Positions 1-14,025 of a stretch of 64,000 nt of DNA are shown piece by piece (position 1 is the stretch's first letter; every line of letters begins with the position of its first letter). Source of the DNA: Mariannaea sp. PMI_226 (Eukaryota > Ascomycota > Sordariomycetes > Hypocreales > Nectriaceae); contig JANFOG010000003.1 of NCBI GenBank assembly GCA_024336345.1, positions 2,734,501-2,798,500 on the forward strand. Direction: 5' to 3'. The notes beneath the pieces are model-generated. The model was not told where the DNA came from. It was given only the letters and a program-made list of their open reading frames with translations, and did not search any database. Both the position numbers and the translations under genes were made by a program.

Positions 1-3000
1 GAAGCGGGATAGATGCATCATGTGGTTTTGTCGCTCGCCTGATGTAAGTCCCGACTTGGACGTACGGCCCGGTGTGGGGACAAGGGGGGCGGGAGCTGGC
101 AGGACACCGCCGGGAAAAACTCGTCAGAAGTTCGGGGGGAAGAATGTCAAGTTCAGACGGCAAGGGCAATCAAGCCAGTCAGGCAAAACGTCAGCCGGTC
201 CATGCGAGACGAAGTTACTGACCTATTGCTCTCAAGAAGGTCTTAGAATACACGGCACAGCTTCCTATAGCTGGGCAATTGGCCGGACGATCATGCATTC
301 ATTCCCTGGGTATGTGCCAAATGCTCAATGGACAGCCAAAGAGTTCAATTTGACTCGTGGCAGTGCTTCCCAGAGCATTTGCCATTTCTCTGCAAATTCT
401 TGCCAGAGCCCACCAGTTAGTTAGGTGCCGACACTTTATTGATAGGTGACTCAATACAAGTTGTGGTCCTGGTAATATAGGGGTGCTATCCACACTGGAA
501 TCTGAACTCCGATATACGATGTTTAGAGTGAACCTCGCCTTGTTCGCCAAGCTTTTTTTTTTTAACCGTTGCATTGGTCGAATTTGAGCCGCAGCCGCCA
601 AAGTCCACCAAGGAGTAAGGCGAGGGTGGATCAGGGGACCTGAGGTAACCACAGAGAGCTCTGGCAGGGCTGATATCAGTGATTCCTATCAAGCTTCACT
701 CCACCAACGAAACAGGGCCCAATGGGCCAAAGCGTTGCGCCATAATATGAGGCGGTTGGTTATCTGGGTACTTCGGAGCGGGGCGAGGCATATAAAAATT
801 TCATTATCCGAAGGGGATATTCGGAGTTGTGATAATTATGGAGAGCTCCGGTGAGCTATGGTCCGATGCGTCCCTTCGTGTTGTTTCGTTGTAGACATGC
901 CGAGATGTTGCCGTTCCCGAGAGAAATCCAGCAGTGCACGCAAGGTGTCTGTGCGACAAACATTTCTGTACCATATGCTGGGATGATACTTGCAGGCACC
1001 TGCGGCTCAATCAATTGGCCCCCTGAACGCTGTTTTGGCGACGCCACCGGCGATGTATAGGTCATGCAGCCGGTCTTCGGGTGATGCCACGGGAATAACG
1101 CGCATTGAGACACCTTGCATGCGGCCTCACCGTCTCATATGCATGATGCAAGCTGGAAGTTATTTGGCCAACGTGCACCTTCCATCGCCCAGTCAGTATC
1201 AGAAAGCGAGCCTAATTTCCTGCTAGAAGCCAGCCGCGGGTATCATCAGTTCGAGAACCTGCCCAACACGTAAATGTACACCGGCTCAGGGTGTTGAGAA
1301 TGATTTCAGAAGCTGATCATGTTGTTTGGGTGCATATCTAGCAGAGGTGATATGTGAGTTCTGCGTAATAGACGCCCATTCAGTGTAAGAAATCAGACAG
1401 GTTAATACTCTTTCAAAATCGTGGCTAATATTTTCTGAGAACCGAATCCCTCGAATAGGTGGCATTCAATAAAGAAGCTTTACAAAGAAAACTGATAAGC
1501 GAAGTTGAATGAGCTGTTGTCCCCTGCGTGATACGGTTCCTAGTCTTTGCTTGAAATCGAACAAGACGAGGCCCGTGTGTTTCGTTACTGCGGCCTGGGT
1601 CAACCCCCCTCCCAAGAACCGGCTTGCGCCACCAATCCTTCGCACAGAACAACCACCCTTTCAACCTCTTTTGATTTGCTCGGCTATACTTGATGCAGAT
1701 GTTGAAAAAAAAAAGGAAAAAGACCACGTTCTTTGCTCCTGGGCTTTACGTCTTTTTGGACAACACGACATTGCTTCATGTGACGGAAAATGAAATTGTC
1801 ATGATAACATACTATGCCAGGAATTTCCAAGCCCATTCTAACCCGCAGCATGTTGGTACCGAGTTGAATTAGGTCCAGGAAATATTAGTTTACTCGTAGA
1901 ATATAGCCGTAGATTCAGAGGTCCAGTTTCGGCTCAGCTGAGCCTAAGGTATGAACAGCCAGCTGACTACGATGACTTGACCATCCTTCCAGAGGCTGTA
2001 TGCAGTTCGCCAGGGAGGGGTGTCAGTTCCCTGGTGACAGGGGCGTGTGCGTTTTGCGCTGGTCCCTTCAGGTGAGGGGCAACGATCAAACATAGTAAAA
2101 GTGCTGTCGCTTGAGTGGTGGTTACGTGCGACTTGCCCAGGCTGTAGATACATTTCAATCAACTTGAACTGTGACAACAGGACTAGCAACTTGCTGAAGC
2201 TCTCACCTTCGTATTGGTTCTTCGTGCTAGATACTCGCATGGCCAGAATAAAAACAGCTCGCCCTTAGCATAAAAATGTCAGAGATAGTCTTGTACTCAT
2301 TAGGTACGCTGTAAGGACTTCACTGTATTTACGCCCTGTCCTGTATTTGTGAGTCGCGCTCGCTACTAGCACGCAGCCCTCTATCAAATCTCATTTACCA
2401 CTTCCAACACAAGGCATTGCACAACTTGCTCTTTGGTGTGGTAAGCTATGCGGAGTAGATCTAAGCGTATCTTACTTGTGTTGAATAGAGATATGTTGAA
2501 GCCGCATCTAAACTATATTAGCAGCGGCGCGAAAAGAAACGGGTTCCAGAGATAAGGTGGTTGCTGACCCAGATTGCCAAGCGAGCTGGCGGTAATGTTC
2601 ACCCGAGCGACAAGGGCCAATTCTAAGCCCCATAATAGTGAGAAGCCATCGTTCAGTTAGGCCACGGGCACCAGTATTCGCTATCAGTGACAGTGGATGC
2701 GTCGACGCTCACCCAGCAGGGGGTGAGAAAGCTCTCACCGAGCACGATTGGTGTCGGATTTTGCGCCCGCTGGTCCACCGAGGAAGAAGGAGAAGCTAAT
2801 AGCGGCGGGACTGATATGAGAGGGTCTCTTTGCGATCGCGAAGTAAACCATTACAATCACAATATAGCGTAGGCAGGCTCCGTTATGCTCCCTGCCGCGT
2901 CCTTGGCCGTTTGTTATTTTGATATATGTGATCTGCATAAAAATTTCCATGTCACATAGCCCGATGCGTATGAGATAGTGGAACATCTCCGACTTGTGCG

Positions 3001-5476
3001 CATACGCATGAGTGAACGTGGGGGTTGTTTCGGTGAATTGAAAGTGCCATTGGTAATGGTATGGGTACGAACACATCAGAAGTGCCCCGTTTGGTATTAG
3101 GTGATGGATAGTCAGTCATATCTCGAGGCTGAACCTCTGCAAGTCCGTATTGATCAATGTTGAGCGCAATCTGTCTGCGCCCTGCGCCTGGAAAGTCTGA
3201 CATCAGAAGCCCCTTCGAAATTTCAGTGTCGGACATTACCCTCCGATGCCTTTGCTCGCAGCATCTTTAGTCATACCACACCTTGCTTCCACAATAAATG
3301 ACTGACCGACAAGGGTTGGTTGGGAAAAGCTTCCATTGGGCTTCGATAACGCGATTCGTGCTTCACACTACGTCGCCCTGTGCATCCCCTGTCGAGCCAC
3401 ACACCGTCGTTGGTCATGGCTGGCGTCCCCACCACACCACCATCACGTCTTTTCTGATGGTTGCGTTTCGTCCCTTTTTTTTTTTTAATTAAAAAAATGT
3501 GTCGCCATACTGATTTTGTGCCCTTACGCGATCGTAGTTTCGGGTATTTTGTTGCTTGCGTACATCAACCGGAAATGGAAAGGAGACGTCTTTTATCCAG
3601 TAGCCTTTGGTCCATCGTTTTCACTCTCGCCATTATTGTGACTCCAACAGAACCTCTGTTTTTTGAGTTTCGACAAATTGACGCCACATATTGCGGCTAG
3701 GCAAACGTCCAGGGGTGTTTTTCGATGAGGCACGCTGAGTCCCTCCCGACCTTAGCGTCCCGAGTCAAGATGTAGACCATAGGCTGAGCAAGATGTACCA
3801 CAAAAGAAAGACGGGCTCCCGTATCTCTGTTTGCTGTTTGCTATTTGCCATTTGCGTCATCCCTGACATGTCTTCTTGATGGCGGCCGGTTGGTGTCGTC
3901 AGTCAGCATAAAATCGATTCAAGGCTTAATTCCTGATCGTAGTGGCACAGCCAGCGGCCAAAAGCACCAAGTTGGCACCGTTTTCTTTGGCACGTATGAT
4001 ACCAGCCACTACGTTCCTGCCTGGGTACCACAGGCACAGCGCAGCGCACACTCATGACAGTGGTAGACAGACAATCGACTGCCGGGAACACGACTTTTTC
4101 GGATGACCATGTCCATGATGGTGGTTCCACCATCGCCGATCTATCATCGGAGTTTGCTGTTTGAGTGTCAGGAGGACTGGTCTGGCTCTTTGTAACCCAA
4201 AGAGGATTGGTTGATGTTGGTATCGTATGAACGGGATGGAAGCAAGGCAGCTGGGAAATGGGAATGGGCGTGTGGTTCGTCGTCAACTCGCACCTTCCGT
4301 TTTGCACTTACCACTCATTCAAACTACCTAAGGTGTGCAGAGCGCGCCGAACTGGAAGGAGCCTAGAAGGGAATTGAACTAATTAACACCGTTGATTCTT
4401 TCCGTGACTATGAATGCGGCCACCTCTTGGTAGGTGCTTCATACTTGCCTGGGGAGGATGTTGACCTGTAGCGGTTTCCCTTTTTTGTCTTGGGAGACAG
4501 ACTACCAACCCTTGGTACCTTACCTTATGTAGGGAGGTCAAATACGAACTACCCCTCTTCACTTCTTTCGCCGAGCCATAACGACCTACTATCTAACCAA
4601 ATTATCGCCTGCCTTTTTTTTTTTTTTTTTTTTGGCACCTTTCCCGCCCTCTCAGTACCAGGACTTCATCCCCTCAACCGTGTGCGCAGTACAGATGACA
4701 ATGGGGCATGCAATCTTGGAAGAAGTCTTGCTTTTTCTCTAGATAGTATCTCTTTGGATATGATATGATATCCTTCCCGCCTCTTCTCGTACTCTGCTGA
4801 ATTGGTCACATTTTGATTTGGAAGCACTAAGCTTCTTATCAGTGTCAGACCCTCTTTTATTATTTTTGTTAGGCTTCCACAGGTAGCATCGGTAAGGACG
4901 ATAGGTACGGCGGAGTGCGCGGGCAGACGCAGGCCCGCCTGGCCCGCCTTTCCATGCGCCATCGGGTCCCACCCTCGCGCCGCTTTTGATCTCTTCCTGC
5001 TCCTTGCCCTCCACCTACGCCATCATGGATACTGACAGTTCTTCACTGCCGGCGAATTGAGACCCTGCACAATTGTTGCACCCCAAATCCGTCATACTCG
5101 AGGCGTTTCTGACCTCACCTTTTCTTTTTTTTCACCCCACCATGCCACTCACTCGAGAAACGCCCAGGCACGAGGTGAAGGCCACACGCCCACCTCCCAC
5201 GTCCACACTCCCACCCACACACACACACACGCACACCCACCCACTTCACACATCCCACCCGACAGCCCTCCGTTGTCGCCGCTGACTTTTGCTTGCTGGC
5301 GACTCAGCTTCGGTTGCGTCGCGTCGTGGGATACTATTAGTTATGGTCCTGCCCCAAATAAAACGTCTAGGCCCTCCCCCAAAATCTCTCTTAGATCTTT
5401 CTTGGTTCCTTATTTTGGCTACTTCTCGGCCACACTTGTCTTCCACTGTTCTCTCTCCCATCTATTCCTTCACACA
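1..5476. other. Gene-free left flank
   Basis: I could support no gene here. All open frames are short, overlap on both strands and lack recognisable domains. Visible content is pyrimidine-rich tracts, a T run near 4617-4635, a (CA)n stretch near 5214-5239 and, at the right end, CT-rich sequence that probably belongs to the promoter and leader of the arrestin gene starting at 5477. A 182-codon frame at 5057-5605 runs across this leader and the first exon, but it is low-complexity (His/Thr/Pro from the CA repeat) and I regard it as a shadow. Confidence 0.6.
5214..5239. repeat. (CA)n microsatellite
   Basis: Nearly uninterrupted CA dinucleotides about 240 bp upstream of the arrestin start codon, within its probable promoter or 5' leader. 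Confidence 0.85.
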
Positions 5477-7495
5477 ATGCCATCATTCAAGCCCTTCTCA
5501 TCAGTAACTGGTCGTAGCTCATATAGTCTCTTTGACATTCGGTATGTCTTCTCACAACCATTTCCTACCAATTCACCAACTATGTTATCCCCAGACGTTG
5601 ACTAACGCTCTCGTGTTAGCTTAGACAGCGACTTCATTGTCTTTCGAGGCAACGACCATGAATCGACCGGCCAACTGCTCAAGGGGGTTCTCGTTCTCTG
5701 TCTACAATCGTCGCTGCGCATGGAAGATGTGCGACTTAGATTAATGGGAACTCTGCGCCATTCGTATGTATTTCGTGCCCCTGTCTTGTTTTCCACCGCT
5801 TTCAACGCCTCCCAATTCACTTTCTGACTATTATTTCTACCCACAGCTGGCAAGACCCACGAGGAAGCGCTCCGGGTGTTTCCGGCCAAAAAGTCGACAG
5901 GACAACCACCATTCTTGAACACCGTTGGGCACCTTTCGTTGGAACACATGGCAAGAGCATGACACTTCCTGCCGGCAACTATGAGTGGCCATTCGAATTC
6001 ATGCTTCCCGGTGACACAGCCGAGAGCGTCGAGGGTATACCTGAAGCATCCATTACATATCGACTTAAAGCGACTGTTGGCCGCGGCAAGCTAGCCTACG
6101 ATCTGCACGCATATAAACACCTTCGAATAATCCGAACCCTAGAGCCTGGTGCGCTAGAGTTTCTTCACGCCATGAGTGTTGAGAACTTTTGGCCGAACAA
6201 AGTTGACTACTCTATCATTATCCCCCAAAAGGCTGTTGTCTTTGGAGGCTCAATAGCAATGGAGATGCGCTTCACCCCTCTTCTCAAGGGTCTCGAGCTT
6301 GGCGACATTACTGCCCGACTTGTGGAGGTCCGAGAATGTTGCATCCAGGGATCCACCGGCCTCACCATCCGGGAGCACCGAACGGAGCGAGAAGTCGAAA
6401 TTTGGAAGTTTGCGGTCTCGAGAGCCGAGCATTGGCAAGACTTGATTGAGGATACCGGCCAGGAAGGTTGGACTATGACCAAGAGACTTGATCTTCCTAA
6501 AAGGTTGCGTCAGTGCATTCAAGACCTTAACCACCACGGTATCAAAGTCCGCCACAAGATCAAATTGACAGTGGCACTCCGCAACCCGGACGGTCACATC
6601 TCTGAGGTAAGGATTTTCGAAATCAACTCCCCTTAAAAGATTACACAGTTTCTAACTCATTTGCCCACAGCTTCGTGCCACCCTCCCTGTTTCCATCTTC
6701 ATTTCTCCGAACATGCCGTTCGATGAGCAAGGCAATCTAGTGGATCAATCACCCGCAACTACCACCACCAATGAGCAAATTTTGGGTGCCCCTCCCGGCT
6801 ATGGCGAGCATGTTCTTGACCAACTTTACGAAGATGTCGATATTCACGGTTTCCAAACTCCTGCAGTCCAATCTGGTGTCAACAGTCCATTCTACGCACA
6901 ATCTCGGGCTGGTTCGACCGAAAACCTAGCGGCAGCACTGAGTCATAGCCAACCTGTCGCTCCTGCAGCACTTTCCTCACGGCTAGCAGATGTATCTCTC
7001 GACCCATCCCAGCGAAATACATCATACACGTCGATCCATTCTGTTTCGGGCTTCACTTCACCTGTTGCAGTACCTCAATCGGGAGCTCCGCGATCGGAGC
7101 ACAACTCGTCAGGTGCCCTTACGAGGACTAATAGCGTGGGTGATGGCTCATCACGTAACTCGTCCGAGCATAATGATTTGGATCCAAACGAATTTTCGGA
7201 ACTAAATAAGGTCCCCAGCTACCAAACGGCTGTCCGAACTCCGGCCAGGTCGACCACCCAATCTGGCAACGTGCAACTTCCCGACTACCAGACAGCTCTC
7301 GTCGCTCCCCGGACACCGCCCGCCGCGGATATTGTGCCGGACCCCCTCGAAACGATTTCCGAGGACCAGTCTGATGACCATTCTCACCATGTTTACCATG
7401 TTTCACGCCCTTCTAGTTTCATGGCGGGACGTTCCTACACTGATGACGCTGCACTCACTCGAAGGATACAAGTTGCTCGCGACCAAGTTTATTAA
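5477..7495 (+). CDS. Arrestin-like HECT ubiquitin-ligase adaptor (CreD/Rod1 type)
   Basis: Four exons: 5477-5541, 5620-5763, 5847-6606 and 6671-7495, giving 597 residues. Introns have GTATGT or GTAAGG donors and (C/T)AG acceptors, and the frame is kept throughout. The first ~335 residues read as arrestin N and C sandwich domains: an SFDIRLDSDFIVFRG-like start, a PAGNYEWPFEFMLPG segment and FWPNKVDY later on. The C-terminal ~230 residues are Ser/Thr/Pro-rich and disordered-looking. They carry a PPGY motif (about 364-367), the classic WW-domain ligand of Rsp5/HulA-type HECT ligases, plus two degenerate repeats PSYQTAV and PDYQTAL. Known members (yeast Rod1/Art4, Aspergillus CreD) link nutrient-signalled dephosphorylation to ubiquitylation and endocytosis of transporters at the plasma membrane. 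That role here is inferred from family. The start was chosen because the first exon reads directly into the arrestin fold. Confidence 0.9.
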
Positions 7496-9740
7496 TTCAC
7501 GATTTCAAATTTTTGATGGCGTTTCTTTATGGGAGAATACTGGAGGTAGCATTGCAAAGTACAAAAGTCTCAAAGGTTATATGATTTTGGATATGGATGG
7601 ATGGCGTTTAAGGACATTAAGATAACTCCAGCAATGACGGGAACAACGAGAGTGGAGTTAATTTACCCATGAGCATGATAGACAGGCCTGGAATGAGGTC
7701 ACAAGATGACCTGAGGGACAATATAAGAGCGGTTGCACCTAAGAGACGCAATTAACAGAACAACCGCATCAGGGACATCTGCTGAAAACAATGCGCATTT
7801 CTCGTGCACCTTGGTGACAATACAATGCATACAATAATCATGTCCATGAGGTTACCTAACCCATGTAAGGAGGTATGAAGACTGGAAAGATCAGACAAAA
7901 TGGATCCCTGAACCTAGCCATCCCTTGACATATGCCAAACTGGACTCGACGGTCCCACCCATATTCCGTGCTCCTCTAATCATATGTTCATTACCATTAA
8001 ATGTTTGACATTTGTGTGTCACAGTGCGTCCCCACTACCCTGGTACTATCTTGGTGTAGGTAACATTTGCACCAAGAGTGCATGGTCCCAGGGCACTCGC
8101 TCGCGCCTCTTCCAGCTCGTTGAGAAATACTCATACGACATTCGACAGTATTATTGCCGATTCATACCCCGTGCTAGTATTCTTCCTCTCCTCCATTGGG
8201 CTTCTCATTCATGTTTCTTGGCTCGTAGGAATAAAAGAAATACTGCACAAGAGAACGGGTATAATTCTCCCACAACAACCTAAACTTGGACGAATAAATG
8301 TATATCTACTTAGAACGCCATGGTATCCAAAAGAATAAAAACAATCAACAAAGTACCGAGTCATACGCTGGAATTTTGTGCAGAGACATATCCAACACTT
8401 ACTAAGCCCCCATATTCTAACAAAGCGCCCAGCAGGATCTTTCGTTTAACCCCGTTTTCGTTTGAATGTACAATGATTACTTGAGAGATTGCTTGCGCCC
8501 GTATGGAACTAGCCCTGGAGCTTGAAGAGTAGTGAAGTTCAAGAGAGAGGGCGATACACCCACATACCCAGGTAAGGTACTTACCTATTTTGTATTCGCA
8601 AATGCTAGGGTGGAAAATGTTAGTTTGTCGGTCTTCCTTCTACTAGGCCACGGGAAGGACTGAGTCGTTGTCTCACAGTTGTACAAATATGCTCTGTTAA
8701 CCTGAACAACTGTGAGGATTGTTGACGTCATGATATGGTGATTTGGGATGGGCCGAGAACAGGATCCAGTCCGAATGTGGCGCAGTTGTCTCATCACCTG
8801 TGCAGTGGAAGGAGGGTGAGAAGAGGCGAATTGGCAAAGAAAAAGAGTGAGGAAGAAAACGCCAGGCGCATTCTCTGTCATCGTGATGTCAGTGAAGACA
8901 TGTCATGAAGGGAGATCTTTGGTTTTAAAATAAGATGCTGACTGTTGATGAAGCCCGTTTCCTGGTGGCTGAAGTACAATAATTAGCCAATGAGACGGGG
9001 TCCTGGTTGACCGTACCTTGTCGGTGCAACGTCCTTTGGCATCACGTAAGGTACCTTATTCGGAATAATACAGCGATGGATGGAGTACCTGAAGTAGTTA
9101 TGCCAAGACTAGCTATATACGCACACACATAGCCCCCAATACTATAGATGTCTAAATACAGTGGTAACCTTCGGTTCTATGGAAAGACAAATTCCTCAAC
9201 TGCACAGCAAAGAGAACATATCAGAGATGCTGTCTCGCATGAGCCAAGTTAAACTTGAATCAAATGGGCCATTGTGTCACTGGCCAATGGTCAACGATCC
9301 ACTAGCAGTTCCTAGATTTCCAGTCCCACCCCTCTTCGTCGATAGCATCCAAGAGAACGTCATTTGACCCTCCCCGATCAATTTCGGCGGCGGCAATCTT
9401 CGTGGGGCTGGACTGCTGGCAATTATCTATATGATCACTGCAAAGTATTCTCCTTATCTACACCTCTTTTTCTTTCCTTCTTTCTTTTTCATTGCCATAT
9501 ACTCGTGTTCAGTGCAACGGCGCATAACAATTCGGTTTGCGAAAATCCACGCCCAGAGCGCAGCCCAGCTCCCCCACCTTGCTCCCCCCGTGACGCCCCT
9601 CCTCGCTTGTAGCTTGGGTCCCCTCCCGCTACCAATTGACGACACTTAATTTTACTTACCCGCCGTCATTACCTGTACTCGTATTCTCTTACCTTCCCTT
9701 GTCTCCTTTCCCATCAGACAAGACACGAATAAACGTCAGA
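7496..9740. other. Intergenic region between arrestin and Slm1-like genes
   Basis: No gene supported. The left part should contain the 3' UTR of the arrestin gene. The last ~300 bp are CT-rich and look like the promoter and leader of the Slm1-like gene. Two short palindromes stand out: arms AGGTAAG/CTTACCT at 8570-8586 and a perfect 12-mer at 9047-9058. Confidence 0.55.
9047..9058. repeat. Perfect 12-bp palindrome TAAGGTACCTTA
   Basis: The 12-mer is its own reverse complement. It belongs to a group of AAGGTACCT-like short palindromes scattered through the intergenic DNA, including 8570-8586 and the larger hairpin at 44593-44631. It could be a binding site or a relic. No function can be assigned. 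Confidence 0.6.
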
Positions 9741-11421
9741 ATGTCAACTGCTGTTTCACCAACAACCTCGCTGCCCTCCAGGGCCGCAACTGGCCTTAGT
9801 GGCTTCAGCGACGAAGCTATTCCTGAGGCAGACCCCTCGACTGTAGGCCACCCACTCCCCGCTATTTAAACATGACACGATGTGATCCATCCTGGGACGC
9901 TTCTGCTTCCGATGCGATCCGATGCGACAAATCATCCATGAGGAGGAAAATATGCACTATTCCGCTGACCATATTGTTCGCAGACTGCCGGATTGCTTGC
10001 TGAGCGTCTTCAAGCCTGGAAACATGCTGTTGGTTATCTAGAGGAGTACATGGAGGCCATGGAGAAGATCCATGCTCATCATGCAAAGGAATATGAAAAG
10101 GCCCTCAAGGTTCGTTCACTAACAATCCTGCTTTTCCATGATTGCAGAAAACGGACTGGAGTCTAATACCCAACCGAATGAGAGTTGCTAATCTCGACCT
10201 CTCTTTTACCAGACCATCTCAAAGCCCCTCCGTGAGGGACACCACTTCGACCAAAGCCTAGGCGGTGTCGCAGGGTTCTTTGAGAACTTGCGCTCAAACA
10301 CCCAAGCCATGATCAACACGAATCTCGAGACCGAGAAGAGCATCAAGGGCTCCGTCCTTCCCATCCTCGATCGTCTACACAAGGAAATCAAAAATAAATC
10401 TAAGGAATTGGCCCATGGTGCGCTGAAGGGTGCTAAAGAGGTCGAGAAGGCCCGCAACACCACCCAGAAGCACATTGAGCTGCTTGGCCAGCAGAGTGCT
10501 GCCTTCGATTCCGCCGGCGGTCGACTCCAGGGTCACGAGGACCCCTATGTTGTTCATCGCGGCATTATGCATCGTCTAAACACCCAGGTTATTGCCGAGA
10601 ACAATCATCGGAATGATCTCCTTGCGGTGCAGACCAATTTCGCCACATTCGAGAGTCATGTTGTCGGCGTAATTCAACAGGCCGTAGAAGCCTTTACCTT
10701 ACTTGCTGGTGGCCAGGGGGAGAAGATTCGCGCTCTTCATAGCGATATGCTCAACACCATCCAGCAAGTTACACCTGATTTTGAATGGAAGGCATTCAAT
10801 ATCCGTTCAGCGGATGTCCTCGTCAGCCCCGACGATCCTCCTCGTGCAGTCGACAGTGTGATCTTCCCTAACATGGATCATCACTCAACCAAGCCTTTGA
10901 TTGAGGGTTCTCTTGAACGCAAGTCACGCAATAAGCTTTCATGGGGCTATTCCACGGGCTACTATGTTGTGACTCCATCCAAGTTCCTGCATGAGTTTAA
11001 GGACTCCGACAATACACGACAGGATCCCAAGCCCGAGTTGTCTATCTATCTTCCCGAGGCAACGATCGGGACTCCGAGTGGTGACAAGTTCAACATCAAG
11101 GGCAAAGACAAGGCTAAGACGATGAGTAGCAAGCTGACGGGCTCATCGGAACTCAGCTTCAAGGCTCATACACCGGCTGACGCTCAGAAATGGTTCCAAA
11201 TCATTCAGGGCTCTTGTAATGCTACCAGCCATCATGAAAGCCCAGGCTCCACGCCTGTGGGCTCGACTCCTACGTCACCCGTCGTCCAAAGTCCTGCGGG
11301 ATTCACGGAGAAGATTGATAATCAGCTCAAGTCTCCCGTGGAGGGACAGCACAAGGAGCAGGAAGCGGGAGTGACCGGCGGCGTCTCACCCGTCACGGAC
11401 AAGAAGACAGACACTGCTTAA
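9741..11421 (+). CDS. Slm1-type BAR-like plus PH domain protein
   Basis: Three exons: 9741-9842, 9984-10109 and 10213-11421, giving 478 residues. The N-terminal ~270 residues are helical and charged, with segments such as AERLQAWKHAVGYLEEYMEAM and long Lys/Glu heptads, as in the BAR/F-BAR-like module of Slm1/Rgc1 proteins. A PH domain follows at about 305-409: IEGSLERKSR... as first strand, YYVVTPSKFLHEF, and a final helix containing AQKWFQIIQ. The tail is Pro/Ser/Thr-rich. Yeast Slm1/2 bind PI(4,5)P2 at eisosome-associated plasma membrane and relay TORC2 and calcineurin signals to actin and sphingolipid control; that role is inferred here. I chose ATG 9741, which reads MSTAVSP. An in-frame ATG at 9636 would add 35 unlikely hydrophobic residues. 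Confidence 0.88.
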
Positions 11422-13855
11422 TAAAGGGCGAGGCGAGCCATCACAAGATGACCACCAGGTGCAACGTGCATACTGAAGGCGCAGGCACTCGCATGCGTGT
11501 ACACGCCGCTGCATCTGACGAGCACGGTTGATTTCAGGCACTTTTCTTGGATCAATGTCTGGGCATTCTTAGACGGCTACCTTAGTCAAAAGAATAGGGC
11601 TGCAGTGGAGGGCGTAATAATGATGTCAACTAATGGCATAGCAACGAAATGAAGTAATCGAGGAAGAGAAGGACAACGAGATTTTGGAGAGGGTGGCGAG
11701 ATATACTTTTACGTCTGATATCCCAATTGCAAAGCACGCACATTTGCTTTTCGTTGAGTCCCTATGATGCGATATCTGGAGGCATGATCAGGACTCGTTT
11801 TTATTGAAAGCGCTTTAGCTGACGGAGTGAAGGAATGTACTACAGGTCACATGTTCTGAATCCCTCACGTTTTACGCCATCTCTTTCTCACATACACAGC
11901 CTAATAATCAGCGAATTATCATCTTTTTTACAAATTGTCCGTCCCATTTCCCCGTATATCAACTCATTTCTACCTCACTACCTGTGTGAATTAGCTCAGC
12001 CACGTGTTCTGTTACTCTGTTTTCACCTCAATCGCCTTTCCATCTCCCCTCCTCTCCGCCTGAGTTGCGCAAAAGCGCAAACCGGGATATTTGCGGCCTT
12101 GTGTCTCAAACCCGGGGGATACGTCCGTCCACCGAGCGAAACGAGGCAAATCCAGGCATAATCGGATGAACAAACGAGATAGGTTATCCCAAACCCATTG
12201 GCTTATTCCAAAAGACTCGGTGGCTTCGGAAGTGGGGGAGAGGCTGATTCGGTGAGGGTGGGTGGTAGGTAGGGACTATGGTAGGCCTTGAGGCCTGAGG
12301 CTGATATCGCGGCTCTGTGCAAAGATGAACACGCAGCTACGACCCAAGGGCACAACCTATTTTTGGGAAACGAGGCTCGCGTTAGGAGTTATGCCCCGTG
12401 TCTGTGCGGCTTGTAGAGAGTGGTCGCCTTAATGGGCTGTGCAGGAGGAGTCGGGGAAAACTGGGAAGCCTGCTCGCATTGTCCATCAGTGATTGGAGCA
12501 ACAAGGCCGTTTCTTGTGATGGTGACACAGCCAACTCAGCCACTTCGAAGAGCTCAGCTCCTCGTCTTTTCACGACTTTCCTTTCGATTTCTCTCACTAA
12601 TCTTTTCCTTTCCCTTCCCTCCCTTCCCCCTCCCACCCGCCTCTGATTGATGGCCCTGGCTTACCATTGCTCTCCAGGCAGACCGGTGTGTTTTGGGACG
12701 GATACTAAGTTATGCACGTCACAGCCTGGTTCTGGTGTTTTTTGTCGATGACAACCAGTCATCATCGTCCGACCCAAGGAGATCATCAGCACTTATTCGA
12801 CCCCGCGGCCCGCCCATCGGATCACTAAAGGCAGCAAATCAGAAGCAAGGACTCGAATCACACAGTTCCAGAAGAAGTTACTCCATCCAGGGGCGGGGTC
12901 CCATGCAGCATGGCCATGAAAATAGGGCGGACGAAAAAATGTTGTTCGGTTAGTATATTTGTGTGTGTCTGATTGCCTCGCTGGGTAGCCCAAGTAAAGA
13001 GAACACCACTTGGATATTTACGTCTGTCCGCCGCGGCCAGAAATTTCACTTCTACAGCCCTGCATTGAGAATATGGAGGGGGGGGACATTCACCGCCACA
13101 GTTTTCTATCTGCCCAGGCGCCCTAGGAGGCTTTTGGGGTGCAGCCAGCTCCGCCTAAGAGCGCTGCAAGTTGTAGTGGATCGTCGAGCGCATGTGTATA
13201 CCCGGTGTGCTGATCGGCGACGATGATGAAAGCCTCTCACGCACGGCATGGTCGAGACTCTGCCACATTGGCTTCGGCAATTGCTTGGCCGTCCCTGATT
13301 GCACGAAACGAGTCGGAGGCAGAGCCTGCGGGCCATGCCCCATGTTAGAACCTTCAATCGTTCGCGAACTCGTGATGTTTTGACGACTTGAAGACGAGTC
13401 CTCTGGCACACAAACGTGAGGGGCAGAAGGCCTCTGGCATGACCTTGTTGCGGCTGAATGCACGATGTCCATTTTCATCAAAGGAGTGAATGGAGGGGGC
13501 GGGTTGAAAATAATCATGCCGGGCCACGCTTCAATCCTCCCTCCCCCACGCATCAAAGGATATCATTTTACCGGCTATGCAACTCAGTTAGTGTTCTATG
13601 CTTGCACAAGTTCGCCTCGTTCTACGAAATAGATGATTGAATTAGCCAACGAGAGTTCTTTGTTAGAAGGGTAATCAATTCGTCTGCTTTATAATTCCGT
13701 TTTACCTACTCACCATCTCGACCACTGGAGCTGCAGGTCCTCTCTCCCAACCACACTAATACGGTGCCCTCCCTACATCACTATACGCAATCTGTTGCCC
13801 AGTATGAAGTGGCGCTTTGCAAGGCCGTCTTTTCAACCCGGTTAAGGAGTGGTGG

Positions 13856-13871
13856 CCCCCCCCCCCCCCCC
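13856..13871. repeat. C16 homopolymer
   Basis: Sixteen consecutive C residues followed by a T/C-rich stretch. This is a likely length-variable site and a possible sequencing-length error. Confidence 0.85.
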
Positions 13872-13956
13872 TTTCTTCCTTTTTTTCGCCCAGACAATAT
13901 GTCTGCCTCGCCCAGCCCATCGGCTGCCTTATCCTGGGCATAAGCCGCCATAGCCG

Positions 13957-14025
13957 GGGTGCGTGCGTGCGTGTGTGTTGTGTTGTATGTGTGTGTGTGC
14001 GTGTGTGTATGTGCGCGCGCGTGCG
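13957..14025. repeat. GT/GC-rich alternating purine-pyrimidine tract
   Basis: Imperfect (GT)n passing into (GC)n. Alternating purine-pyrimidine DNA of this kind can adopt Z-form; no gene is involved. Confidence 0.8.

Noticed and set aside
5057..5605. 182-codon frame overlapping the arrestin start
   Set aside because: It is driven by the CA repeat and overlaps the first exon in another frame.
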